In this document: in pieces, positions 1 to 5,290 of the stretch | Layout of the letters: each line of letters begins with the position of its first letter | Numbering within the stretch: the stretch's first letter is position 1 | NCBI GenBank assembly: GCA_027080245.1 | Contig: JALWSN010000334.1 | Span: 1 to 5,290 of the forward strand | Length of the DNA: 5,290 nucleotides | DNA from: Ignavibacteriales bacterium | Lineage (GTDB): Bacteria > Bacteroidota > Ignavibacteria > Ignavibacteriales > Melioribacteraceae | Direction of reading: 5' to 3' | Program-made: the position numbers and the translations under genes | The notes under the pieces: generated by a model | Told to the model about the DNA's origin: nothing | The model's database searches: none | The model's input: the letters and a program-made list of their open reading frames with translations, nothing else

Positions 1-1639
1 CACTCAACTTTTGGAGGATGGGTTCCCGCTTTACGGAGGATTTTCTTCCGGATTGAGTTTACTGCAAATTCCGCCGCTAAATTTGCAACAGGTGGAAATT
101 GTAAGGGGCTCGGCTTCCACGCTTTACGGAGCCGATGCAATTGCCGGCATAGTTAATTTAATTACCAAACGCCCGCGTAAAAAGCCAAGTTTTTCGGTGT
201 TGCTCAATCGAACGACCAAAGGGGAGACGGATTTCAGTTCTTTTTATTCGGCTAAAAAAGGGAGTTTCGGCGCAGCGCTTCTTACCGGGGTTAATCTTCA
301 AGACGCGCGGGATGTTAGCGGAAATTCTTTTACCGATATTCCCAAATACAACAGGGCCGTTTTTTCGCCCAAATTGTTTTACGATTTTAACAAAAACAAT
401 AATTTGCTTTTGGGCTTTTCGTCCGTAATCGAGAATAGAACCGGCGGGGACGTGAAAGCAATCCGGAACGAAGCGGATAGTTTGCATTCTTTTTACGAAA
501 GGAACAAAACAAACAGATTTAACGCGTTTGTTAAATTCGAGAGCGTTAGCAAGCGGGGCGATGTTTTTACGCTTAAAGCTTCTTTGGGAAGGTTCGAAAG
601 AACGCTTAAAACTAACGTAAATATTTTCGCCGGAATTCAAAACAATGTTTTTGCCGAGCTTTCTTATCTGGCTAATTTCGGCGGGCACAAATTAGTTGCC
701 GGATTAAATTACTACTCGGACGAATTCAGGCAGTCCGAGCCGCAAACTTTTTCCCTGAATTACGATTACCGTACAATCGGCTTGTTTGCGCAGGACGACT
801 GGAGGTTGACTAAAAACTTTACGCTTGAGCCCGGGGTTCGCTACGATTACAATGTTCAAAACGGAGGCTTTTTTCTGCCGCGGCTGGCATTGATGTTCAA
901 ATTTACGAATAAGTTTTTCGTGAGATTAAGCGGGGGCTTGGGCTACAAATTGCCTACGCCTTTTACCGACGACGCCGAAAGGACAAGATTTCAGCGGGTG
1001 ATTTTTCCTTCGAATCTTAACGTGGAAAAATCCGAGGGGATTAACCTCGACTTTAATTTCAAAACGGCGCTTTTGGGCGACTTGCTTTTGGATTTCAACC
1101 AGGCTTTTTTTGTTACGAACATTCGCAATCCGATTGTGGCAAACGAAGGGGCCTTGCAAAATCAAATTGTTTCTTACGAAAACGCAAACGGGGAAATTCT
1201 TAGCAAGGGATTTAATTCTAATTTCAAGTTTACTTTGGAAGATTTGATTTTGTACGTCGATTACACCTACTTGGACGCGCGAAAAACTTACGACAACAAC
1301 AAGCGGCTTGAATTTACTCCAACTGATAGATTAACCGCTACGCTGGCTTACGAGGACGAAGAAACCGGCTGGAAAAGCGGGTTGGAAGCTTTTTATTTCG
1401 GGAATCAATATCTTGAAAGCGGCGCTAAAACACACGACTATTGGATGCTGGGCGCTTCCGTTCAGAAGAAAATCGGACGATTTACAATCGCTCTCAATGC
1501 GGAAAACATTCTTGACGTAAGGCAAACCCGTTACGAGAAGATTGTAAGCGGCTCGCCGGCAAATCCCCGTTTTAACGAACTTTACGCCCCGCTTGAGGGC
1601 TTTGTCGGGAATGTTGTGCTGAAGTTTGATTTGTATTGA
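1..1639 (+). CDS. TonB-dependent outer-membrane receptor, 3' part (5' end outside window)
   Basis: Outer-membrane receptor that would import a ligand using energy passed by TonB-ExbBD. The reading frame is already open at base 2 (T-Q-L-L-E-D-G-F...), so the TTG at 11 is not a real start and the gene begins upstream. About 545 residues are visible. Residues 1-57 are the end of the plug domain, with the conserved run VEIVRGSASTLYGADAIAG followed by IVNLITKRP. The rest is a beta-barrel of alternating aromatic/polar strands, with typical late motifs such as GLFAQDDWRL and EPGVRYDYN. It ends in VVLKFDLY, an aromatic-terminated last strand of the kind recognised by the BAM machinery. The missing part should hold the signal peptide, TonB box, first half of the plug and perhaps a carboxypeptidase-like N-terminal domain. 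The substrate cannot be told; the plug wording is shared by many siderophore, cobalamin and metal receptors. No gene lies close downstream on the same strand, so it is probably the last gene of its transcript. Family call is firm, ligand unknown. Confidence 0.95.
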   Translation, partial: TQLLEDGFPLYGGFSSGLSLLQIPPLNLQQVEIVRGSASTLYGADAIAGIVNLITKRPRKKPSFSVLLNRTTKGETDFSSFYSAKKGSFGAALLTGVNLQDARDVSGNSFTDIPKYNRAVFSPKLFYDFNKNNNLLLGFSSVIENRTGGDVKAIRNEADSLHSFYERNKTNRFNAFVKFESVSKRGDVFTLKASLGRFERTLKTNVNIFAGIQNNVFAELSYLANFGGHKLVAGLNYYSDEFRQSEPQTFSLNYDYRTIGLFAQDDWRLTKNFTLEPGVRYDYNVQNGGFFLPRLALMFKFTNKFFVRLSGGLGYKLPTPFTDDAERTRFQRVIFPSNLNVEKSEGINLDFNFKTALLGDLLLDFNQAFFVTNIRNPIVANEGALQNQIVSYENANGEILSKGFNSNFKFTLEDLILYVDYTYLDARKTYDNNKRLEFTPTDRLTATLAYEDEETGWKSGLEAFYFGNQYLESGAKTHDYWMLGASVQKKIGRFTIALNAENILDVRQTRYEKIVSGSPANPRFNELYAPLEGFVGNVVLKFDLY

Positions 1640-1670
1640 AAGGAATAGGAAGCAAAAGCTAATCGCCGTT

Positions 1671-1683
1671 TCAAGCTGCTTGA
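1671..1683. repeat. 13-bp perfect palindrome
   Basis: TCAAGC-T-GCTTGA: six-base arms around a single central base, 31 bp after the receptor stop codon. A one-base loop is too tight for an ordinary RNA hairpin, so it would act as a DNA site, if it acts at all. It could also be chance. Confidence 0.3.
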
Positions 1684-1691
1684 CTATTCAA

Positions 1692-1730
1692 TTTGCGCCT
1701 GGCTGGAGTGTGCTCCAAATTTAGCGCAAA
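1692..1730. terminator. Nested hairpin between convergent gene ends, possible two-way terminator or small repeat
   Basis: The outer stem TTTGCGC (1692-1698) pairs with GCGCAAA (1724-1730). An inner stem TGGAG (1704-1708) pairs with CTCCA (1713-1717) around the loop TGTG, with an internal loop of 5 and 6 bases between the stems. It lies 53 bp past the receptor stop and 32 bp past the stop of the minus-strand remnant, where a transcript from either side would end. There is no clear U-run on either strand, so it is not a textbook Rho-independent terminator. It may instead be a 3' stability hairpin or a copy of a dispersed palindromic repeat. Confidence 0.35.
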
Positions 1731-1761
1731 CTTAATCTGCAAAGTAAAGGCGTGGGTGTTT

Positions 1762-1866
1762 CTATTTCAGAAGAATCATTTTTTTTGTCCGCGCAAAATT
1801 ACCAGCCTGCAGGCGGTAATAATAAATTCCGCTTGGTAATCCCCCTATCATCTGAAAAAAAATGAT
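1762..1866 (-). pseudogene. Decayed 3' end of a T9SS-exported protein gene (type A C-terminal sorting domain)
   Basis: Read on the minus strand, 1866 down to the TAG at 1762-1764 gives about 34 residues. They contain GLPSGIYYYRLQAGNF and then ARTKKMILLK at the stop. This is the ending of the Por/T9SS C-terminal sorting domain, in which a (L)xSGIYxYRLxAG strand is followed by a short strand ending KKMxLLK. Complete domains are about 70-90 residues and sit at the end of large secreted proteins. Here the frame is closed by TGA at 1867-1869, and further upstream the recognisable first half of the domain (for example a VYDxLGxxV strand) is absent. The body of the gene has therefore been lost, and the redox cluster now begins about 250 bp away. 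The fragment has no plausible start. The ATG at 1849-1851 (minus) lies inside the domain core and is unlikely to be used. Motif identity is strong; its exact history is inference. Confidence 0.75.
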
Positions 1867-1868
1867 TC
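1773..1868. repeat. 14-bp perfect inverted repeat spanning the sorting-domain remnant
   Basis: GAATCATTTTTTTT at 1773-1786 is the exact reverse complement of AAAAAAAATGATTC at 1855-1868, with 68 bp between the arms. The left arm is the minus-strand coding sequence for the K-K-M-I end of the sorting domain. The right arm lies just where the remnant's reading frame fails. Each arm includes eight A/T bases, which lowers the significance of the match, but the non-homopolymer part (GAATCA/TGATTC) also matches fully. Arms this far apart could form a cruciform or stem in RNA, or may mark the rearrangement that broke the gene. Confidence 0.5.
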
Positions 1869-2029
1869 ACTTCTTCAGCTGTTTTATTATTTTAACAGAA
1901 AAAAAGAATCAGCCAGAGAATAAAATCATGGGTAATTCCCCCTTAAAATTGTGCGCTAAATCAAAATAATGGCAACGTGTCCTGTTTTTTCTTTCTAAAA
2001 ATTTTACAATAAAAAATTATTTATTTAAA

Positions 2030-2057
2030 TTGGGGGCAAGATAAAATAAGATAATAT
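2030..2057 (+). promoter_or_regulatory. Possible promoter of the redox cluster
   Basis: TTGGGG (2030-2035) is followed after 16 bp by TAATAT (2052-2057), a fair sigma-70-like -35/-10 arrangement about 60 bp before the ATG at 2120. The surroundings are so AT-rich that alternative -10 boxes exist, including the second copy of the tandem repeat at 2061. A clear Bacteroidota-type TTTG/TAnnTTTG pair was not found. Position is plausible, exact elements uncertain. Confidence 0.3.
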
Positions 2058-2069
2058 ATCTAATATATC
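2052..2069. repeat. Tandem 9-bp repeat TAATATATC x2
   Basis: TAATATATC occurs twice head to tail (2052-2060 and 2061-2069), 51 bp before the membrane-protein start and overlapping the candidate -10 region. It could offer two alternative -10 boxes or a pair of sites for a regulator. In AT-rich DNA a chance duplication by slippage is also possible. Confidence 0.5.
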
Positions 2070-2119
2070 GTTTTCTCTTTTTATCTTTCAATTAAAAATT
2101 TAGGGTTAAATACAGAATC

Positions 2120-2995
2120 ATGAGAAATTTCGTTCAACGGGTTTACCTTTTTGTGCTGTTTTTTACGGGAGCGGTTTTATTCGTACTTATTTTAAAAGAA
2201 GGCTTTTCTTATTATTCGCTTCCGCTTGCCAAGAGATTTTTTAGTCCGCTTCACAATTTGTTGAAGCCAAGCGGCAAATTAGGGCACGCGTACGGAATTA
2301 TCGGTTCGCTGATGATGATTGTAGGCGTTTCCAGCTACATGATTAGAAAGAGAGTCAAAAGATTTTCCCGGCTTGGCAAATTAAAATACTGGCTCGAATT
2401 TCACATTTTCCTCTGCACCGTTGGTCCTATGCTCGTTTTGTTTCACACGGCATTTAAATTTAACGGCATTGTTTCCATTAGTTTTTGGAGCATGGTTGCC
2501 GTTGTTTTAAGCGGATTTGTAGGCAGGTTCATTTATGTTCGTATTCCCCGAACAATTCAAGGGCAGGAATTGGGAATGAAGGATTTGAACCAACGGGACG
2601 AAAATTACACAAAGCTCCTACGGGAAAAATACCGCGTGGCGGAAAAAGCCCTTAATAAATTGGATACTTTTACTCGCAGCGAACGCTTCAAAAAAGTTTC
2701 GCTTGGCAATTTGCCGAGCTACCTTGTGAAAGATTATTTTGAAGGGAGGAAAATCCTGCGGGAAATTAAACTTTCGCTGGTAGTAACCGATTATAATCAC
2801 AAAACTTACAGAGAAATAATTAAAATTGCAAAGAACAAAATCGCCCTAAACAGAAGAATCGGAATGCTTGAAACAATGCGCCAATTGTTCCGCTACTGGC
2901 ACGTGTTTCATCTTCCGTTTGCGATAATAATGTTTTTAATAATGTTCATTCACGTTGGCGTTACTATTGCCTTCGGTTACAGATGGATTTTTTAG
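2120..2995 (+). CDS. Five-helix cytochrome b-like inner-membrane protein with two His-x13-His pairs
   Basis: Probable dihaem b-type membrane subunit that moves electrons across the inner membrane. It has 291 residues. Hydrophobic segments lie near residues 7-25, 54-75, 91-112, 119-141 and 261-286. Segment 3 has His95 and His109, and segment 5 has His264 and His278. Both pairs have 13 residues between them, the same spacing as the haem ligands in helices B and D of bc1-type cytochrome b. The positive-inside rule (RKRVKRF after helix 2, and the basic 142-258 loop) puts the N-terminus and the long loop in the cytoplasm. His95/His264 then lie near the cytoplasmic face and His109/His278 near the periplasmic face, fitting two stacked haems. 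His56 in helix 2 is a further candidate ligand. The start is fixed: an in-frame stop lies at 2093-2095 and no other start codon follows. The ribosome site is weak (AGGG 14 nt upstream). The next gene starts 8 bp after the stop, so the two are surely cotranscribed. The haem role rests on His spacing and neighbours. I do not recognise a named family. Confidence 0.8.
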   Translation: MRNFVQRVYLFVLFFTGAVLFVLILKEGFSYYSLPLAKRFFSPLHNLLKPSGKLGHAYGIIGSLMMIVGVSSYMIRKRVKRFSRLGKLKYWLEFHIFLCTVGPMLVLFHTAFKFNGIVSISFWSMVAVVLSGFVGRFIYVRIPRTIQGQELGMKDLNQRDENYTKLLREKYRVAEKALNKLDTFTRSERFKKVSLGNLPSYLVKDYFEGRKILREIKLSLVVTDYNHKTYREIIKIAKNKIALNRRIGMLETMRQLFRYWHVFHLPFAIIMFLIMFIHVGVTIAFGYRWIF

Positions 2996-3003
2996 GTTAA
3001 AAA

Positions 3004-4329
3004 ATGAACGAAGTTTTTTGGGAAAATCTAATCACTTACGGAACGGTAATAATAATTACCGCTGTTGTGCTTTTTGTTTATTTGAGAAAACAAAAGAAAG
3101 TTTCTCACAGGACAAAGAAAAAAATCAAAAAAGCTCGGGAGCTTGGCTTTCACGAGCCCGTCTCGCTTCATCCCGTAATTAACTACGATATTTGCATCGG
3201 AAGCGGAGCTTGCGTTACAGCCTGCCCGGAGCACGACGTACTGGGAATGGTAAACGGCCGGGCGCATACGATTAACGCCTCCCGCTGCGTTGGGCACGGC
3301 GCTTGTTTTCACGCTTGCCCACTTCAGGCAATTACGCTGGTAATCGGAACGGAAAAACGCGGCGTTGAACTTCCCCACGTTAGCCCCGAATACGAAACCA
3401 ACGTGCCGGGCATCTTCATCGCAGGCGAGCTTGGCGGAATGGGTTTGATTAAAAACGCAGTAGAGCAGGGCAGGCTTGCCGTTCAAAATATCGCTGGCAA
3501 ACTTAATTCCCGCGGCAACGCTCAGTACGACGTGGCAATCATCGGCGCCGGACCGGCCGGAATTTCCGCAACGCTTCAATGCGTCAAATTAAATCTGAAA
3601 TACGTAACGCTTGAGCAGGACACCCTTGGCGGCACGGTTTACTCCTTTCCTCGCAAAAAAATTGTAATGACCTCCCCAATGGATTTGCCTTTGTACGGCA
3701 AAGTTAAGCTCACCGAAACTTCCAAGGATGAACTTCTTGAACTCTGGAAATCCGTGCTCGAAAAATACAACATTTCAATTCGGGAATCCGAGAAGGTCGA
3801 AAATATTGAAAACAAAGGCAACATTTTTCTGATTAAAACAAACAAGCGGGAATACACATCTAAAACCGTACTGCTGACTATCGGCAGGCGCGGCTCGCCG
3901 CGTAAATTGGGCGTTAAAGGCGAAGGAAAGCCTAAAGTATTTTACAGATTGCTTGACCCCGAAATCATTCAGGGAGAAGACGTTCTTGTGGTCGGCGGCG
4001 GAGATTCTGCCGTGGAATCCGCAATGCTGCTTGCCGAGCAAAACAAAGTTACAATCTCCTACAGAGGCGAAGCTTTCAAGAGAATAAAGCCCAACAATTT
4101 CGAAAGATTAAATAAATTCCTTGAGCAGAGTAAAATAGAAGTATTGTTCAATTCGAACGTCAAGGAAATTAAAGACGAATCCGTTGTCCTTGCCGTTGGC
4201 AAGGAGACACGCGAAATTAAAAACACGCTTGTTTATGTTTTTATTGGCGGACTACTGCCAACAAATTTCTTAGAGCAAATTGGAATTAAAATCACTAAAA
4301 AATTTGGCGAAGCCGTAATGAAGCATTGA
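3004..4329 (+). CDS. Membrane-anchored ferredoxin/FAD/NAD(P) oxidoreductase (thioredoxin-reductase-like fold)
   Basis: Probable electron-input (or output) subunit linking NAD(P)H through FAD and Fe-S clusters to the membrane. It has 441 residues. One helix near 9-27 is followed by a very basic stretch (28-46), predicting a cytoplasmic body. Residues 60-115 are a two-cluster ferredoxin domain: C64-x5-C70-x3-C74-P and C95-x5-C101-x3-C105-P. The second cysteine of each classic CxxCxxCxxxCP motif is Ser67 and His98. Next comes TNVPGIFIAGELGGMG (132-147), a second FAD-contact motif that normally ends thioredoxin reductases. Then follow the FAD Rossmann motif IIGAGPAG (179-186) and the NAD(P) Rossmann motif VVGGGDSAVE (329-338). 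The chain stops after FIGGLLPT (413-420) plus about 20 residues, just where the displaced motif would normally follow. No CxxC redox pair is present, so it is not a disulfide reductase. It starts 8 bp after the preceding stop, with a short AGG (2994-2996) as ribosome site. General role is well supported; partner and cofactor choice (NADH or NADPH) are not determined. Confidence 0.92.
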   Translation: MNEVFWENLITYGTVIIITAVVLFVYLRKQKKVSHRTKKKIKKARELGFHEPVSLHPVINYDICIGSGACVTACPEHDVLGMVNGRAHTINASRCVGHGACFHACPLQAITLVIGTEKRGVELPHVSPEYETNVPGIFIAGELGGMGLIKNAVEQGRLAVQNIAGKLNSRGNAQYDVAIIGAGPAGISATLQCVKLNLKYVTLEQDTLGGTVYSFPRKKIVMTSPMDLPLYGKVKLTETSKDELLELWKSVLEKYNISIRESEKVENIENKGNIFLIKTNKREYTSKTVLLTIGRRGSPRKLGVKGEGKPKVFYRLLDPEIIQGEDVLVVGGGDSAVESAMLLAEQNKVTISYRGEAFKRIKPNNFERLNKFLEQSKIEVLFNSNVKEIKDESVVLAVGKETREIKNTLVYVFIGGLLPTNFLEQIGIKITKKFGEAVMKH

Positions 4330-4442
4330 TTTTTCGACGCTCCAAAAAAAGATATCGTTTAACAGTGGCTTAGGCGGCAGGCGTAAAGTAGAAACAAATT
4401 TTAAGTTGAACCTAAAAACACAAAATAAATCTTGGTTTGTAA
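4330..4442 (+). other. 113-bp spacer before the multihaem cytochrome
   Basis: Between the flavoprotein stop and the cytochrome ATG I see no convincing terminator hairpin. TTGAAC (4406-4411) followed by the AT-rich run near 4421-4431 could be a weak separate promoter, but the spacing is poor. No Shine-Dalgarno sequence precedes 4443 (TTGGTTTGTAA). The cytochrome may be read through from the upstream genes, or have its own start site. Confidence 0.4.
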
Positions 4443-5290
4443 ATGTTTAAACTCAGATTGGAAAAAATTTTCGTTTTAATTTTTGCAATTGTTTTTGCTG
4501 GAAATATTTCCGCTCAAATTTCGCCGGGGCCGCTTTGTAAAGCGCATGCAAAATTGGAAGGAATGAGCAAGTGTACAAGCTGTCACGTCCTGGGCGACAA
4601 AGTGGAAAATTCCAAGTGCCTTAGCTGCCACAAGGAAATTAAAAATTTAATAGCTAAAAACGAAGGCTTTCACGCCGCCGCCGACGTTCGAAAGAAAGAT
4701 TGTGCCAGCTGCCACGGCGAGCATTTCGGCAGGAATTTTGAAATCGTTCATTTTAACAAGAAAAGATTTAATCATTCCAAAACAGGATTTGTGCTTAAAG
4801 GGAAACACTCAACAATAAAGTGTGAAGATTGCCACAAGAAGGAGTTCATTAAAGACAAAAAAATACGAAAGCTAAAAGGGACGTTCCTCGGGCTTTCTCA
4901 AAATTGTTCTTCCTGCCACAGGGATTACCACCAAGGCAAGCTGGGTACGAATTGCGCCGACTGTCACGACGAGAACGCTTTCCGTCCTGCCCCTAAGTTC
5001 AACCACGACAAAGCAAAATTCAAGTTAACCGGCGCGCATGTTAAAACGGATTGCCAAAAATGTCATCCCAAATCCCGGCGAAATGGAATTGAAACCCAGC
5101 GGTTTACGGGCTTGAAATTCGGCAATTGTTCTTCCTGCCACAAGGACGTTCACCGCGGCAAATTCGGGAAAAATTGCGCCCGCTGCCATTCAACCGCCTC
5201 TTTCAAAAAAATTAGCGGAATTAAGAATTTCAACCACTCGTTAACCAACTTCCCGTTAAAAGGGAAACACCGCTTCGTGAAATGTTCAAA
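4443..5290 (+). CDS. Secreted multihaem cytochrome c (at least nine CxxCH), 3' end outside window
   Basis: Periplasmic or surface electron-transfer cytochrome of the cytochrome c3/c7-like multihaem type. 282 residues are visible and the frame is open at the window end. Residues 1-24 form a signal peptide (basic start, hydrophobic core VLIFAIVFAG, likely cut after ISA). Nine CxxCH haem sites begin at residues 44, 59, 87, 127, 155, 171, 204, 229 and 245. A Cys at 281, right at the edge, is placed like the first Cys of a tenth. Many extra His (for example 94, 111, 122, 163, 188, 199, 237, 265, 276) could be distal ligands, suggesting bis-His haems. The mature part starts with a three-haem block containing CHGEHFGRNFE. 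It is followed by modules starting FNH at 109, 186 and 263, each with a F-x-L-x-G-x-H stretch before a CxxCH. The ATG at 4443 is chosen because the signal peptide follows directly. It lies 113 bp after the flavoprotein gene on the same strand. Final haem count and any anchor are unknown. Confidence 0.95.
   Translation, partial: MFKLRLEKIFVLIFAIVFAGNISAQISPGPLCKAHAKLEGMSKCTSCHVLGDKVENSKCLSCHKEIKNLIAKNEGFHAAADVRKKDCASCHGEHFGRNFEIVHFNKKRFNHSKTGFVLKGKHSTIKCEDCHKKEFIKDKKIRKLKGTFLGLSQNCSSCHRDYHQGKLGTNCADCHDENAFRPAPKFNHDKAKFKLTGAHVKTDCQKCHPKSRRNGIETQRFTGLKFGNCSSCHKDVHRGKFGKNCARCHSTASFKKISGIKNFNHSLTNFPLKGKHRFVKCS
4767..5290 (+). repeat. In-gene tandem three-haem modules (231-bp period)
   Basis: Within the cytochrome gene the FNH(S/D) motif recurs at residues 109, 186 and 263, exactly 77 residues (231 bp) apart. 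Each full module has CxxCH at about +18, then a CSSCH and a CA(D/R)CH site. The order and wording match between copies: FNH, L-x-G-x-H, CxxCH, NCSSCH, H-x-GK-x-G, NCA-x-CH. DNA identity is still visible: a 19-base run, AATTGTTCTTCCTGCCACA, is shared by 4902-4920 and 5124-5142, and AAAGGGAAACAC is shared by 4797-4808 and 5259-5270. The middle of the module varies by three residues between copies. A third module is cut by the window edge. Confidence 0.85.

Larger units (their letters stand above)
1640..2119. other. 480-bp gene-free stretch between receptor and redox cluster
   Basis: No intact gene is visible on either strand. From left to right it holds a 13-bp palindrome (1671-1683), a nested hairpin (1692-1730), the minus-strand tail of a T9SS sorting domain (1762-1866) bracketed by a 14-bp inverted repeat (1773-1786 and 1855-1868), a near-direct repeat GGTAAT(T)CCCCCT (1835-1846 and 1931-1943), and a very AT-rich segment from about 1985 to 2119 that should contain the promoter of the redox cluster. 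The receptor gene (+) and the decayed gene (-) point toward each other, so the left half is a convergent gene junction. The right half is the leader of the next transcript. Confidence 0.8.

Noticed and set aside
11..13. TTG at 11 as the start of the receptor gene.
   Set aside because: The frame is open upstream to the window edge and the preceding codons continue the plug domain. A start here would remove the signal peptide and most of the plug.
158..688. 176-codon minus-strand frame opposite the receptor barrel.
   Set aside because: It is a long shadow of the receptor gene; the opposite strand has the conserved TonB-receptor wording and this one has none.
1879..1898. Short hairpin CTGTT...AACAG in the spacer.
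   Set aside because: A five-base AT-rich stem with a ten-base loop is weak and expected by chance here.
1862..1969. Small plus-strand frame of 35 codons (ATG at 1862, TAA at 1967-1969) with a hydrophobic beginning.
   Set aside because: No ribosome site and no recognisable motif. It starts inside the inverted-repeat arm in a decayed region, and its length is expected by chance.
2955..3182. 75-codon plus-strand frame overlapping the junction of the membrane-protein and flavoprotein genes.
   Set aside because: It is out of frame with two well-supported genes and has no domain, so it is a shadow.
3028..3579. 183-codon minus-strand frame opposite the ferredoxin domain.
   Set aside because: It lies antisense to the clearly conserved Fe-S and FAD motifs, and its translation shows no family features.
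3004..4329. Thioredoxin or other disulfide reductase as the function of the flavoprotein.
   Set aside because: No CxxC active-site pair is found in the NAD(P) region. The cysteines, apart from Cys193, are those of the ferredoxin motifs.
1..5290. CRISPR array, tRNA, rRNA, transposase or phage attachment site.
   Set aside because: No regularly spaced repeats outside the cytochrome gene, no cloverleaf or rRNA core motifs, and no transposase or integrase reading frame were seen.

Overview
The window looks like a chromosomal piece from the Bacteroidota/Chlorobiota side of the tree, most likely an Ignavibacteria-type organism. The reasons are an AT-leaning composition with very AT-rich spacers, starts with little or no Shine-Dalgarno sequence, a TonB-dependent receptor, and on the minus strand the decayed tail of a type IX secretion (T9SS) C-terminal sorting domain whose wording (GLPSGIYYYRLQAG ... 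KKMILLK) is typical of that group. The phylum call is inference from motifs, not a database match.

Layout. Positions 1-1639 (+) hold the 3' part of a TonB-dependent outer-membrane receptor: end of the plug domain and the whole beta-barrel. Positions 1640-2119 are a 480-bp gene-free stretch. It contains a short palindrome, a nested hairpin, the minus-strand remnant of a T9SS-exported protein gene flanked by a 14-bp inverted repeat, and an AT-rich leader with a tandem 9-bp repeat and a possible promoter. From 2120 to the window end, three plus-strand genes form a redox cluster: a five-helix membrane protein with two His-x13-His pairs (cytochrome b-like), a membrane-anchored ferredoxin/FAD/NAD(P) oxidoreductase, and a secreted multihaem cytochrome c with at least nine CxxCH sites that runs off the window.

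How the genes may work together. The predicted topologies fit one trans-envelope electron path. The flavoprotein is anchored by one N-terminal helix with its FAD, NAD(P) and Fe-S domains in the cytoplasm. The membrane protein can carry one haem near each face of the inner membrane. The multihaem cytochrome has a signal peptide and would receive (or donate) electrons in the periplasm. Donor, acceptor and direction cannot be read from sequence.

The most notable points are three. The flavoprotein has its thioredoxin-reductase-like C-terminal FAD motif placed before the N-terminal GxGxxG motif, which suggests circular permutation. Its two ferredoxin motifs each lack the second cysteine (Ser67 and His98 instead). 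The cytochrome is built from a three-haem module whose start recurs at exactly 77 residues.
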